39,888 bases of DNA from Rhodopirellula sp. (lineage in GTDB: Bacteria; Planctomycetota; Planctomycetia; Pirellulales; Pirellulaceae). Below are positions 1-8,372 of this stretch, one piece after another. Below the pieces are notes generated by a model. The model made no database searches and had not been told where the DNA came from. It was given only the letters and a program-made list of their open reading frames with translations. Position numbers and translations under genes: made by a program. Each line of letters starts with the position of its first letter. Positions within the stretch are counted from its first letter, which is position 1. The stretch lies in the NCBI GenBank assembly GCA_002689655.1, contig NZHC01000037.1, positions 1 through 39,888 of the forward strand, in the 5' to 3' direction.

Positions 1-927
1 GCATTCCGGAGCGATTTGCGGGACCCCAAGGGGTACGCGATGAGCGATGAGCAAATTCTCGCGAGGGGGCAGGAAGCAACCGAGAATGGTTGCACCGAAA
101 TGCACATCGTCGGTGGTTTGCATCACCAACGTCCCTATGAATGGTACCGGCACATCATCGAGCTGCTGAACGAGAATTATCCGAAGATTCATCTGAAGGG
201 ATGGACCGCCGTCGAGATCAATTGGTTTGAATTTCAGACAAAGAAGTCAATTCGTTGGGTACTGGAGGATTTGCGATCCGCTGGATTGGGAAGCATGCCG
301 GGTGGTGGAGCGGAGATTTTTCACCCCGAGGTGCGTGATCAGTTGTGTGAGCACAAAGCCAACACCCACGCGTGGCTGGACATCCACCGCACAGCCCATG
401 AGATCGGGCTGCGGACCAATTGCACGATGCTTTACGGGCACGTCGAAAACGCGTTTCATCGGGTCGATCATTTGCTGCGTCTGCGTGAGTTGCAGGACCA
501 GACAGCTGGATTTCAAGTGTTCATTCCACTCGCATTCCACCCGGAGAACACGAAACTATCTGACTTGAAGAAACCGTCGGCGCTGATGGATCTTCGCACC
601 ATGGCGATCAGTCGGTTGATGCTGGACAACGTACAGCACATCAAAGCGTACTGGATCATGTTGGGAATCGAGACCGCTCAGACCGCATTGGCGTATGGCG
701 CCGACGATATCGATGGCACGGTTCGACACGAGTTGATTTACCACGACGCAGGAGCGACCACGCCCGAGTGCTTGTCGGTGGATAACATCAAAGAGCTGAT
801 CGTTGAGGCGGGGCGAGAGCCTGTTGAGCGGGACACGGTTTACCATCGCATCCATCGCGACGCAAACGATTTCACACAGTGGGAAAGTGGCGAACCGGTG
901 GATCAGCCCGCTGTGGTCAGCAACTGA
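1..927 (+). CDS. mqnE: Aminofutalosine synthase MqnE, 3' part (5' end outside window)
   Basis: MqnE is a radical SAM enzyme that joins the chorismate-derived enolpyruvyl benzoate to SAM, making aminofutalosine in the cytoplasmic futalosine route to menaquinone. The reading frame is open from base 1, so the gene starts upstream. About 308 residues are present, and the N-terminal part of roughly 65 residues with the CxxxCxxC cluster motif is missing. Family landmarks visible in order are HIVGGLH, KGWTAVEI, PGGGAEIF, TMLYGHVE, LRELQDQTAGFQ, IPLAFHPENT, HIKAYWIMLG and GADDIDGTV, then an AGREPVERDT-type C terminus. This order separates it from MqnC and from CofG/CofH relatives. The next gene is convergent and ends 100 bases away, so nothing indicates an operon partner here. 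Identity is very likely; the exact 5' end cannot be seen. Confidence 0.93.
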   Translation, partial: AFRSDLRDPKGYAMSDEQILARGQEATENGCTEMHIVGGLHHQRPYEWYRHIIELLNENYPKIHLKGWTAVEINWFEFQTKKSIRWVLEDLRSAGLGSMPGGGAEIFHPEVRDQLCEHKANTHAWLDIHRTAHEIGLRTNCTMLYGHVENAFHRVDHLLRLRELQDQTAGFQVFIPLAFHPENTKLSDLKKPSALMDLRTMAISRLMLDNVQHIKAYWIMLGIETAQTALAYGADDIDGTVRHELIYHDAGATTPECLSVDNIKELIVEAGREPVERDTVYHRIHRDANDFTQWESGEPVDQPAVVSN

Positions 928-1027
928 AATCGGAAAGTCTGTCGCCATCGCCGATGGATTGAGATCAATCGTCGAGGCTTGGCCGCTTCCTTGCCGTCCG
1001 GCGATTAACGATTTACCGGTATTGCAA

Positions 1028-2743
1028 TCAGTTTGCGTTTGCAGCTGATTCGATCGCCGTTTTGCGTGCTGCCTCAAACTCATCTCCGACAGTCCATGCA
1101 GGCAAGTCGGGCTGGTTTGCGACCCTGCGCCCAACTTCGTAGAGCAGTCGTGTGTCCTCGAGTGCTCCCGTTAGATCCCAGTCATCGCTGTATTCATCGC
1201 TGGGCTGGTGATAAATCTTCTCGACCCACTGATCCAGTTGCTGCTTCCCCCATCCGGCCGGCTTACCGACCACTTCGATCCCGGAATGAAGGTAAACGCC
1301 GGGGACGCCAATTTTAGCCAAACTGAATTGGTCGGATCGGTAGTAGTAGCCTCGATCAGGAAAGTGATCAGGGGTAACGATCCGTTTTTGGCTCTTGGCA
1401 ACGGCAGTTACGATTGTATCGAGATTTGACTTTCCGTAACCGATGACATTCACATCATGTGTTCGGCCGATGATGTTGGTTCCATCCATGTTGATAACTG
1501 CTGCCATATTGCCCGGTTGCAGGCTCGGGTTCTCGGCAAAAAACTTGGAACCCAGCAGCCCTTGTTCCTCTGCGCCCACGGCGGCAAACAAAATAGATCG
1601 TTTCGGCGGCGGGTTCATCTGGCCATAGGCTTTTGCCATCGTCAGCAAAGCGGCTACTCCAGTCGCATTGTCAACAGCACCGTTATAGATGTTGTCGCCC
1701 CGCAGATCCCGTTCAACGCCCATTCCAAGGTGGTCGTGGTGAGCCATGTAGATAACAACTTCATCGCTCAGTTCTGGGTCGCTGCCGGGCAGCAATCCCA
1801 ACACGTTAGCGGTATTTTGTTTTCGGACGACACCCTCGAGTTCGATCGACAAGGTGGTTCCCAAAGAAATCGGGTGAAAGTCTCGTGATTCAGCCTGTTC
1901 TCGCAGGGCATCTAAATCAAACCCGCTCAGTTTGACGACTTCACGAAGGCCCTCTTCCGTGCCCCAGCCTTTCAGTTCCAGACGTTTCCCCTCGTTGCCA
2001 AGCAGTTCGAATTCCTCGCCACTCCATGAGGTTTGAATCACCTGCCAAGGATAACCCGCTGACGGAGTCGTGTGGATGATGATGGCACCGGCGGCACCTT
2101 TCTGAGCAGCGATTTCGTACTTGTAGTCCCAACGCCCGTAATACAGACGCCGACGGCCTGCAAACAAGTCCGGATCAGATGCCGGATCGTTATTCATCAT
2201 GACAAGGACTTTGTTCGTTAGATCGAAATCCTTGTAGTCATCCCAGTCGTACTCGGGAGCTTCGATCCCGTATCCAACGAACACCAGTTCGGCATCGTTC
2301 AATCGCGCTTTTTCGGCAGGTCTGCCAATGGTTGACATGAAATCCTCGACGGATTTCAGTGAGACAGTCTTGTCACCGTTCTTGAAAACAACATTGGGCG
2401 GTGCAATGGTTCGTACACCCACAAGCGGGAAAGGTTGTAGCCATTTTCCATTGCCTGCTGCGGGGTGCAGACCAAGTGTTTCGAACTGGGTTGCAATGTA
2501 AAGCTGTGTCAGTTCGTCGCCGCGTGAGCCGGGACCACGGCCTTCCAGCAGGTCATCTGCCAGGAATTGCACGTGTCCACGGATGCTCGCTTCATCGATC
2601 AGTGAGGCTCCGCTTTCAGGCTGCGCGGAAGCCTGGTTGGTGATTGCCAGGAAAAGGAACGACAAAAAAGCAAGGCTTTTGGGCACTGTTGAACGAGTCC
2701 TGTAGTGAGATTCAATTTCCATAGATCTTTTTGTTTTCGCCAT
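1028..2743 (-). CDS. Secreted M28-family zinc metallopeptidase with PA domain
   Basis: This 571-residue protein is probably an exported aminopeptidase. A hydrophobic signal segment lies near residues 22-40 (LAFLSFLFLAITNQASA) and suggests export to the periplasm or cell surface. A protease-associated (PA) domain lies around 150-300. The M28 catalytic domain follows. Its likely zinc ligands and catalytic acids are H335 and D337 (MAHHDH), D358 (AVDNATG), the glutamate pair 392-393 (GAEEQG), D420 (NMDG), and a late histidine in KIYHQPSDE. All are present, so it should be active. The annotated ATG overlaps the 3' end of the upstream gene by 32 bases. A second in-frame ATG at 2722 would overlap by 11 bases and gives a shorter signal peptide; neither has a strong ribosome binding site. 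The overlap suggests co-transcription with the cytochrome-like protein upstream. Substrate preference cannot be read from sequence. Confidence 0.9.
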   Translation of the reverse strand: MAKTKRSMEIESHYRTRSTVPKSLAFLSFLFLAITNQASAQPESGASLIDEASIRGHVQFLADDLLEGRGPGSRGDELTQLYIATQFETLGLHPAAGNGKWLQPFPLVGVRTIAPPNVVFKNGDKTVSLKSVEDFMSTIGRPAEKARLNDAELVFVGYGIEAPEYDWDDYKDFDLTNKVLVMMNNDPASDPDLFAGRRRLYYGRWDYKYEIAAQKGAAGAIIIHTTPSAGYPWQVIQTSWSGEEFELLGNEGKRLELKGWGTEEGLREVVKLSGFDLDALREQAESRDFHPISLGTTLSIELEGVVRKQNTANVLGLLPGSDPELSDEVVIYMAHHDHLGMGVERDLRGDNIYNGAVDNATGVAALLTMAKAYGQMNPPPKRSILFAAVGAEEQGLLGSKFFAENPSLQPGNMAAVINMDGTNIIGRTHDVNVIGYGKSNLDTIVTAVAKSQKRIVTPDHFPDRGYYYRSDQFSLAKIGVPGVYLHSGIEVVGKPAGWGKQQLDQWVEKIYHQPSDEYSDDWDLTGALEDTRLLYEVGRRVANQPDLPAWTVGDEFEAARKTAIESAANAN

Positions 2744-5700
2744 TTCCGCCGCTCATCAAGTACGCGAGCAGGTCACGTAGTTCTTCTGCATTCAAGCCGT
2801 CGATCAGGCCTTTTGGCATTTGTGAGACGTCCGAAGGGCGAACCGCTTCAACATCCTCGATTGCCAGAGTGATCGGTTCGGCTTTCGTGTCTGAGGGGTA
2901 GATAACCAGAGTTTCATCGGCTTCCGAAACTAGCCCGCTGACGGTTCGTCCGTCTGCGGTTAGAACGGTTGAAGCCTGATACTGATCCGAGATCACTTTG
3001 CTCGGGTCAATGATGTGGTCGATCACGTAATTGACGTCGAATTTGTTTGGAATGCTGGTTAGGTCAGGCCCAACGTTTCCACCCAGTCCGTTGTGCCGAT
3101 GGCACTTTCCGCAATTGGCAGCGAAGTATACGCTTCGTCCATTTCTGAAATTGGCTTCTTTAAAACGCGTGGCTTTTGATCTAGCCTCTGCCAGTGTCCA
3201 TTCACGTCCTGGCCCCACGATTTTCTTCACTTCAAAATCGGGGACGGGATCATAATTTTCACCGGTCAAATCCTGCAACGCGACGCGTTCGGAATCGAGG
3301 CAGTTTGCTAATGCTTCATCACGAATGTTACGCATGAATCCAGGGAAACTGGAGCCGCCAGATGCTTTGGCTGCCTCGTTCAGGAATTCAAAGAATGCAC
3401 GCCGGTCTTCGATGGTCCATCCGGTTCGAAGATTACGTAATGCGAGAGCGTAACCGATTTCTCGACTGGGAGGATGGTTTGCAAGAATCCGTTTGACAGT
3501 GCCTCCGTAGCCCGCATTGCGTCCCGCCAGTTCAGTCCAGTCTGGAATCACGGGTGGATCGCGATTGACAATCAATTGAACGGTCTTCGCAGCGACGGTG
3601 GGGGAACGCAGGTAAACCAGCAACCGCACCAGTTCTGTATTTACATCCGGATTTGTATGGGGCAGCATCGTGTCGAAGCGTTTCAGTAAGGTGTTTCGCT
3701 GCTCACGATCGGGTGCTCCCAGACGCATGCTGGTCAATGAGACTGCACGCAGCAGGCCCAAAAGTTGGAAATCGTTGATGACTTTAGCATTGACCAACGC
3801 GTCCATCAGTAATGGTTGCAGGGAGAGGTTGATCTCAGAATCAGCCCCGACGCGGGCCAAAGCGATTGCTGCGGTGACAAACGCCTGCGGGTCTTGCTCT
3901 TTGAGCACGCGATCAGCCCAGTACTGAGCTGGCTGTGATTCAACGGCAACCCGAGCGGCTGCACGTAGGAATCGGTCTTCACTTGAAAGGTAAGGCCATG
4001 CATCATCCAGAGCCGCTTTGGATTCCTTTTCGCTCAAGCTGGCGCCATGGTAGTTCTCGAGGCGTTTTCGAACTGCACGGGCTTTGGCCACTGCAGGGGG
4101 TAACTGTGAGTCGGCAGCCGAAGTTGATCCGTTACCGGTATAACGAACACGGTACAAAGCTGAAGCGGTACCTCGTCCTCCCACGGTGAAGTAAAGCAAG
4201 CCATCTTGAGCGACCACTGCATCGGTCACTGGCAGAGGTGCTCCGGTTACAAACGGTTCGCTGCGGCCGGTGTAGCCCGCACCCTCGGGGGTCATGTGAA
4301 TGGCGTAGATCGTTCCAAAGGTCCAATCCAAGGCGAACAGGGCATCTTGGTATTTGGCTGGAAAGGCAGCTCCGACACCTGAAACAACGCCCGTGGGGGA
4401 ACCCGGCCCGATTTCGACAACCGGCGGCAAACTGTCTTCAAAGTAGGTGGGCCACTTGCCGGTCCCGCTTCGCCATCCGTAGTCGCCGCCACTGACCACC
4501 TGACAAATTCGAGTCGGGCGGTACCAAGGCGATCCCATGTCCCATTCCATGTCTGCGTCATAGGTGAACATATCACCAAAACGGTTGAGAGAAATGTCGT
4601 ACTGGTTACGGAAACCAATGCAAACCAATTCCTGTTCCAAGGTTTCAGGATTAAGTCGAGTGACCCAGCCACCCGGAGCGAGCTTTCCTCGGGCGTGCCC
4701 GTTGGCATCCCACATACGCGTTAGCAGCAGGTCTTCTTCCCATGATCGCACACGTCGGCGGGTCACATCAGCCAGGGGAGCATGGTTTCCACCTGCCATG
4801 TAAATGCCTTGGCCGTCTTCTGTTTTGATGACCGCATGGTTCCCATGTTCACCGCCCCCACGCTGACTTGGGACCTGTTCCGCCTGGTCTAAAATACCAT
4901 CGCCGTTTGAAGCCGTGACGCGGTAAAGGTGCCCGCCGTTCTGGTGAAACCATAAAGCATCGTAAGCCCATAATAGACCTTGAGCGCCGCTGAGAGGGCT
5001 ATTGGTTCCTGGGCGATTCACCGCCAAGGGGGTCACCGTAGCGTTCGGACCAGTCTCCGATTCGTTCACCTGAATCCAAAATGCACCCTTGCCGCCTTGG
5101 TCACAGGCTATCAGTTTCCGCCCCGGGCCAGTGGTCAACGAAACCCATGAACCTTCTTGATCTTTCGGAACCTCGTACACCAGTTCGACAGCGAAGTCAT
5201 CTACAGTTTGGGGGACAGTGTTGATCACTGATTTCGAGCCGCCCTGTTTACCGGGAACACCCCAAGGTGCATCACCCATTGTTCCGACTTTGCTTAGTCT
5301 GCCTGTCCACTTTGAGGCGTCGTAGTTTTTCTCTGTCCACACTCCTTGCGGCTGGGTTGGACTCATTTTCCACTGCTTGTCCGACAGAATGATCAGGTCC
5401 TCTGCACCCTGTTGTTTGACAACAAGCTTCAGGGTGAAGCCAGCGGGGCCACCTTGGTTGGCTGCTTGGACCGCAATCGTGTTGACGCCCGGAGACAGTT
5501 GCTTGGCAATATCCTGTTGGATAGGTGAGGACCATTCACTGCTTTGGCCGACAAGCTTGCCATTTACCCACACCTTCACGGTGTTATCACAAACGGTAAA
5601 AAGGGAAGCGGAAGTTGCCTTTGCCGTCAAGTTGAACTGTTTTTGAAGGTAGATCGGTTTGTTGCTAGAAGTGCCAGTTGCATCCCAAATCCAGTCGGCA

Positions 5701-5798
5701 CGCGGTTTCTCCATTGAAAAATCTGCTGCACTGGATAAGCGGCCAAACACAGCAACGCAGAAGAACAGTAGTCCAATACTCAGGTGTCGATAAATCAT
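2712..5798 (-). CDS. Secreted propeller/HEAT/cytochrome c protein (PVC heme-binding type)
   Basis: A large (1028 residues) exported protein with an architecture typical of planctomycetes and verrucomicrobia. Residues 1-24 form a signal peptide ending in SSA-A. Residues about 30-165 look like a jelly-roll carbohydrate-binding module (WIWDA, VKVWVNGKLVG). Residues about 195-560 form a beta-propeller similar to sorbosone/glucose dehydrogenase-like domains (GNHAV, GGDYGWRSG, LYFTVGGRGT). Residues about 570-880 appear helical and HEAT-like. The C-terminal domain has a CxxCH heme site at 896-900 (CGKCH), followed by GGNVGPDLTSI and the conserved ADGRTVSGLV segment. It probably binds one c-type heme in the periplasm and passes electrons from an oxidised sugar or polyol, but the substrate is unknown. 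It is followed by, and overlaps, the M28 peptidase gene. Confidence 0.9.
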   Translation of the reverse strand: MIYRHLSIGLLFFCVAVFGRLSSAADFSMEKPRADWIWDATGTSSNKPIYLQKQFNLTAKATSASLFTVCDNTVKVWVNGKLVGQSSEWSSPIQQDIAKQLSPGVNTIAVQAANQGGPAGFTLKLVVKQQGAEDLIILSDKQWKMSPTQPQGVWTEKNYDASKWTGRLSKVGTMGDAPWGVPGKQGGSKSVINTVPQTVDDFAVELVYEVPKDQEGSWVSLTTGPGRKLIACDQGGKGAFWIQVNESETGPNATVTPLAVNRPGTNSPLSGAQGLLWAYDALWFHQNGGHLYRVTASNGDGILDQAEQVPSQRGGGEHGNHAVIKTEDGQGIYMAGGNHAPLADVTRRRVRSWEEDLLLTRMWDANGHARGKLAPGGWVTRLNPETLEQELVCIGFRNQYDISLNRFGDMFTYDADMEWDMGSPWYRPTRICQVVSGGDYGWRSGTGKWPTYFEDSLPPVVEIGPGSPTGVVSGVGAAFPAKYQDALFALDWTFGTIYAIHMTPEGAGYTGRSEPFVTGAPLPVTDAVVAQDGLLYFTVGGRGTASALYRVRYTGNGSTSAADSQLPPAVAKARAVRKRLENYHGASLSEKESKAALDDAWPYLSSEDRFLRAAARVAVESQPAQYWADRVLKEQDPQAFVTAAIALARVGADSEINLSLQPLLMDALVNAKVINDFQLLGLLRAVSLTSMRLGAPDREQRNTLLKRFDTMLPHTNPDVNTELVRLLVYLRSPTVAAKTVQLIVNRDPPVIPDWTELAGRNAGYGGTVKRILANHPPSREIGYALALRNLRTGWTIEDRRAFFEFLNEAAKASGGSSFPGFMRNIRDEALANCLDSERVALQDLTGENYDPVPDFEVKKIVGPGREWTLAEARSKATRFKEANFRNGRSVYFAANCGKCHRHNGLGGNVGPDLTSIPNKFDVNYVIDHIIDPSKVISDQYQASTVLTADGRTVSGLVSEADETLVIYPSDTKAEPITLAIEDVEAVRPSDVSQMPKGLIDGLNAEELRDLLAYLMSGGNGENKKIYGN

Positions 5799-6607
5799 GG
5801 TGGGTCTCTTCTGATGACAAAAGTCGGGAGTCGATATGATAACCGATCAGCCTCGTTTTTGTCGGGATGCTCACAAATGGGCGAGGTGTTGATGATCGCC
5901 AGCATCGCGTCTCTGCCCGGGTATTCTGCATTGGGTATTCTGCATTGGGTTTTCTGCCTCGGGGCGGGACTGAAGTTTGTCCGAGGCATCGATTCTCAGT
6001 TGTTGCTCTGCTGGTGTTCGTTGTTGCCTCGCAAAATTTTTTTGCGTCGCAAAATCCGGGAGCATGTGATCGGTTCGCCAGCGGTGTGTTGTTCGTCCCG
6101 AGATCTTGATCATTCAGGAATAAAGGGGGCAAAAATGTTGCACCTATGTCCTTCGGTTGTAAAAACCGCTGATGCTATTGAGTCTGACGTGGTCTTTTCT
6201 GACGCGTAACGCATATTGCTTGCAAAACAGGCCGGTGCCGTTCCCTGGCGAGGGCGTAAGGGCAGCACACGTTTGCGGCGCCCTGTTAATTCAGCACTCG
6301 CGAGTCAGCAGAGGGATCGTCGCTCAAAGGGGGCCACGAGTACGAGCAGCATTGTTAAGGATTGACGCTGTCGCCTCAGATGGGCTCATCAACGGTACGT
6401 CCGGGGAAGAAGGGGGACTTTGCTGCTTGCGTTGAGTTTGCGGGAATTTCTGATTTTTCTGATTTTTGGGCGATGTCCGGCCATGGGCCTGCCGATACCT
6501 GTTGTGAGCCGGTAGCTGTAATGCTTTTGTTTTCAGCTGTACGGTCATTAAACAGGGGGGGAAACCTGTTTCGGTGATGTTTCACAACACGCCATCCTAG
6601 CTTTCCA
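5799..6607. other. Intergenic region between divergent genes, with short repeats
   Basis: About 0.8 kb separates the minus-strand cytochrome-type gene from the plus-strand BBP7 gene and should hold both promoters. No convincing sigma-70 boxes or conserved protein were seen; the overlapping short open frames here do not resemble known families. It contains a 14-bp tandem repeat (5919-5957), an AT-rich inverted repeat CGCAAAA/TTTTGCG at 6030-6046 whose left arm recurs just downstream as CGCAAAAT, and a 10-bp doublet of TCTGATTTTT at about 6449-6468. Confidence 0.6.
5919..5957. repeat. 14-bp tandem repeat, about 2.7 copies
   Basis: Two exact copies of GGGTATTCTGCATT (5919-5932, 5933-5946) are followed by a partial, one-base-different third copy (GGGTTTTCTGC). 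It lies in noncoding DNA upstream of both flanking genes. It looks like slippage-type expansion; no function is evident. Confidence 0.85.
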
Positions 6608-8212
6608 TTGGTGAAGCCAGTGTTAATCCTCCGTCTGACTGTTAATACAACTCTCATTGTTGCCGCTTTGCTGGTCAACAATCTTCAAGCTCAGGAATCT
6701 GCCCGCAGTCGCAGTGTTCGCAGAGTCGAGCAGACTGCCCGAGCGAACTGGCAACCCACACGCTCGCGAGTTCAAAAAACTCGAATTGATGTGCCCGGAG
6801 TTGATCCGCGTGATGACGTCTCGAGCATTCAGCGAGTTCAAGCTGAGGGGATCCCGAGTCCTCCTCCTGAATCCGCATTCTCGATTGTAACGCCCTCTGA
6901 CTCCGCATCGCTTGACGGTCAGATCACTCTTGCCCCAGTTTATGAGGGTGAGATCATCGGAGAACATTTTTCAGGCGACTGTGGTTGTGACGACCCAGGT
7001 TGTGTCGGCTGCGACACCATCGGCTGTGATGGTGGGTGTGGCGCAAGCTGTTGTGGTGAACACTGTGGCGGAAATGCTTGGCGTCCCTGCCTGACCTTAT
7101 GCATGCCACAAGACGGATGGGCCTCTTTTGAGTTCCTCGGCTGGTGGCAGGATGGCATGCAGTTGCCGCCATTGGTGACGACTAACCTTTCGAACCCTGC
7201 AGCGCCAGGTATTCTTGGCGATCCCGGGACCCGAATCCTCGCTGGCGGTGAAGAGTATCATGATGAAGCACTTGATGGAGTTCGATGGCGGTTTGGCTTG
7301 TGGCTTGATAGTTGCCACACTTGGGGAGTGGGTGCCGAGTATTTCAGTCTATCCAGTTCCAATGATCTGTTTTCGGCGAGCAGTGATGGTAGCCCTGTCC
7401 TGTCGCGTCCCTTCTACGACGTCAAAGGCGGATTTGAAAACGCCCAGTTGATTGCGTTTCCTGATGTGATTGATGGAACTGTTACGGTCCACACCGATTC
7501 GGATCTGGTTGGCGGCGGCTTTCGCGTCCGAAAACTACGTCAGGCAGAACAGGGTTGCAGCAACTGGTTCTTGTGTGGTTGTCCTGAGCATTTTTGCAGC
7601 CGAACCGAGCTGACTTTTGGGTATCGATTCTTGCAGCTTACTGAAGGTGTTCGGATCTCTGAGAGCCTGGCCGTGGACCAACAAAATGCAACTGACCCCT
7701 CAGGCACCTTCGATCTTTATGACAGTTTTAAAACCAAAAACCAGTTCAACGGATTTGATATTGGTTACAGCACTCGGCGAACTCGAGGTTTTTGGAGTTT
7801 AGAAACAGGTATTCGCCTGGCAGTGGGTAATACCAAGCAGACAGTGAACATTGATGGGCAATCCACCATCAACGAGGATGGGCAGCCAACCATTACTGAA
7901 CCCGGAGCTCTGCTCACGCAGACCTCGAATATTGGGAGTTATACCCAGAATCAGTTTGCTGTCGTCCCCGAGCTGGACTTGAAAATCGGCTATCAAATGA
8001 CCAAGCAGTGTAAGTTGACACTTGGGTATACGGCGATCTACTGGTCCAACGTTGTCCGACCCGGAGATCAGATCGACTTGGATGTGCATCCTGACCTGAT
8101 GCCCCCAACGAGCTCTGTCCCCTTTGTTAGCAATAGTCATCCCACCTTTGCCTTTGACACAACCGATTACTGGGTTCAAGGGTTAAGTTTCGGTGGCGAA
8201 TACCGCTGGTAG
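6608..8212 (+). CDS. BBP7-family outer membrane beta-barrel protein
   Basis: A 534-residue protein of a planctomycete-specific outer-membrane family. The N terminus has a basic start and a hydrophobic signal segment (about residues 4-28, ending LQAQ). Residues 125-165 hold a glycine-rich stretch with 11 cysteines (for example CGCDDPGCVGC). Then comes the family hallmark FEFLGWWQDGMQLPPLVTT, and the rest alternates polar and hydrophobic residues as expected of beta strands, closing with GGEYRW and a terminal aromatic residue typical of barrel proteins. The open frame begins with TTG at 6608 immediately followed by GTG at 6611. Either may be used, and no clear Shine-Dalgarno sequence supports one over the other. 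It is probably a structural or pore protein of the outer membrane; a specific function is not known. Confidence 0.85.
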   Translation: MVKPVLILRLTVNTTLIVAALLVNNLQAQESARSRSVRRVEQTARANWQPTRSRVQKTRIDVPGVDPRDDVSSIQRVQAEGIPSPPPESAFSIVTPSDSASLDGQITLAPVYEGEIIGEHFSGDCGCDDPGCVGCDTIGCDGGCGASCCGEHCGGNAWRPCLTLCMPQDGWASFEFLGWWQDGMQLPPLVTTNLSNPAAPGILGDPGTRILAGGEEYHDEALDGVRWRFGLWLDSCHTWGVGAEYFSLSSSNDLFSASSDGSPVLSRPFYDVKGGFENAQLIAFPDVIDGTVTVHTDSDLVGGGFRVRKLRQAEQGCSNWFLCGCPEHFCSRTELTFGYRFLQLTEGVRISESLAVDQQNATDPSGTFDLYDSFKTKNQFNGFDIGYSTRRTRGFWSLETGIRLAVGNTKQTVNIDGQSTINEDGQPTITEPGALLTQTSNIGSYTQNQFAVVPELDLKIGYQMTKQCKLTLGYTAIYWSNVVRPGDQIDLDVHPDLMPPTSSVPFVSNSHPTFAFDTTDYWVQGLSFGGEYRW

Positions 8213-8229
8213 GAAATGTGTCTAAGACA

Positions 8230-8248
8230 AGGCTTATGGCGTAAGCCT
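8230..8248 (+). terminator. Hairpin 17 bases after the BBP7 gene
   Basis: A perfect 7-bp stem (AGGCTTA / TAAGCCT) with a 5-base loop lies just after the stop codon. There is no T-run after it, so it is a possible 3' end or RNA-stability hairpin rather than a classic intrinsic terminator. It could equally be a copy of a dispersed short palindrome. Confidence 0.4.
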
Positions 8249-8372
8249 AGGTCAAGCTAACTGGGCAATCTGTCCGATAAATAACGAGTGTGCAGGATGC
8301 TGCATCCTCCACTCAGTCTTCGCGGCCATCCAGACATGGTCGCCTCGCATTTCACTCCGGCTTTCACGGATA

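Noticed and set aside
945-957. Short hairpin CCATC-GCC-GATGG after mqnE as a terminator
   Set aside because: A five-base stem with no T-run is expected often by chance.
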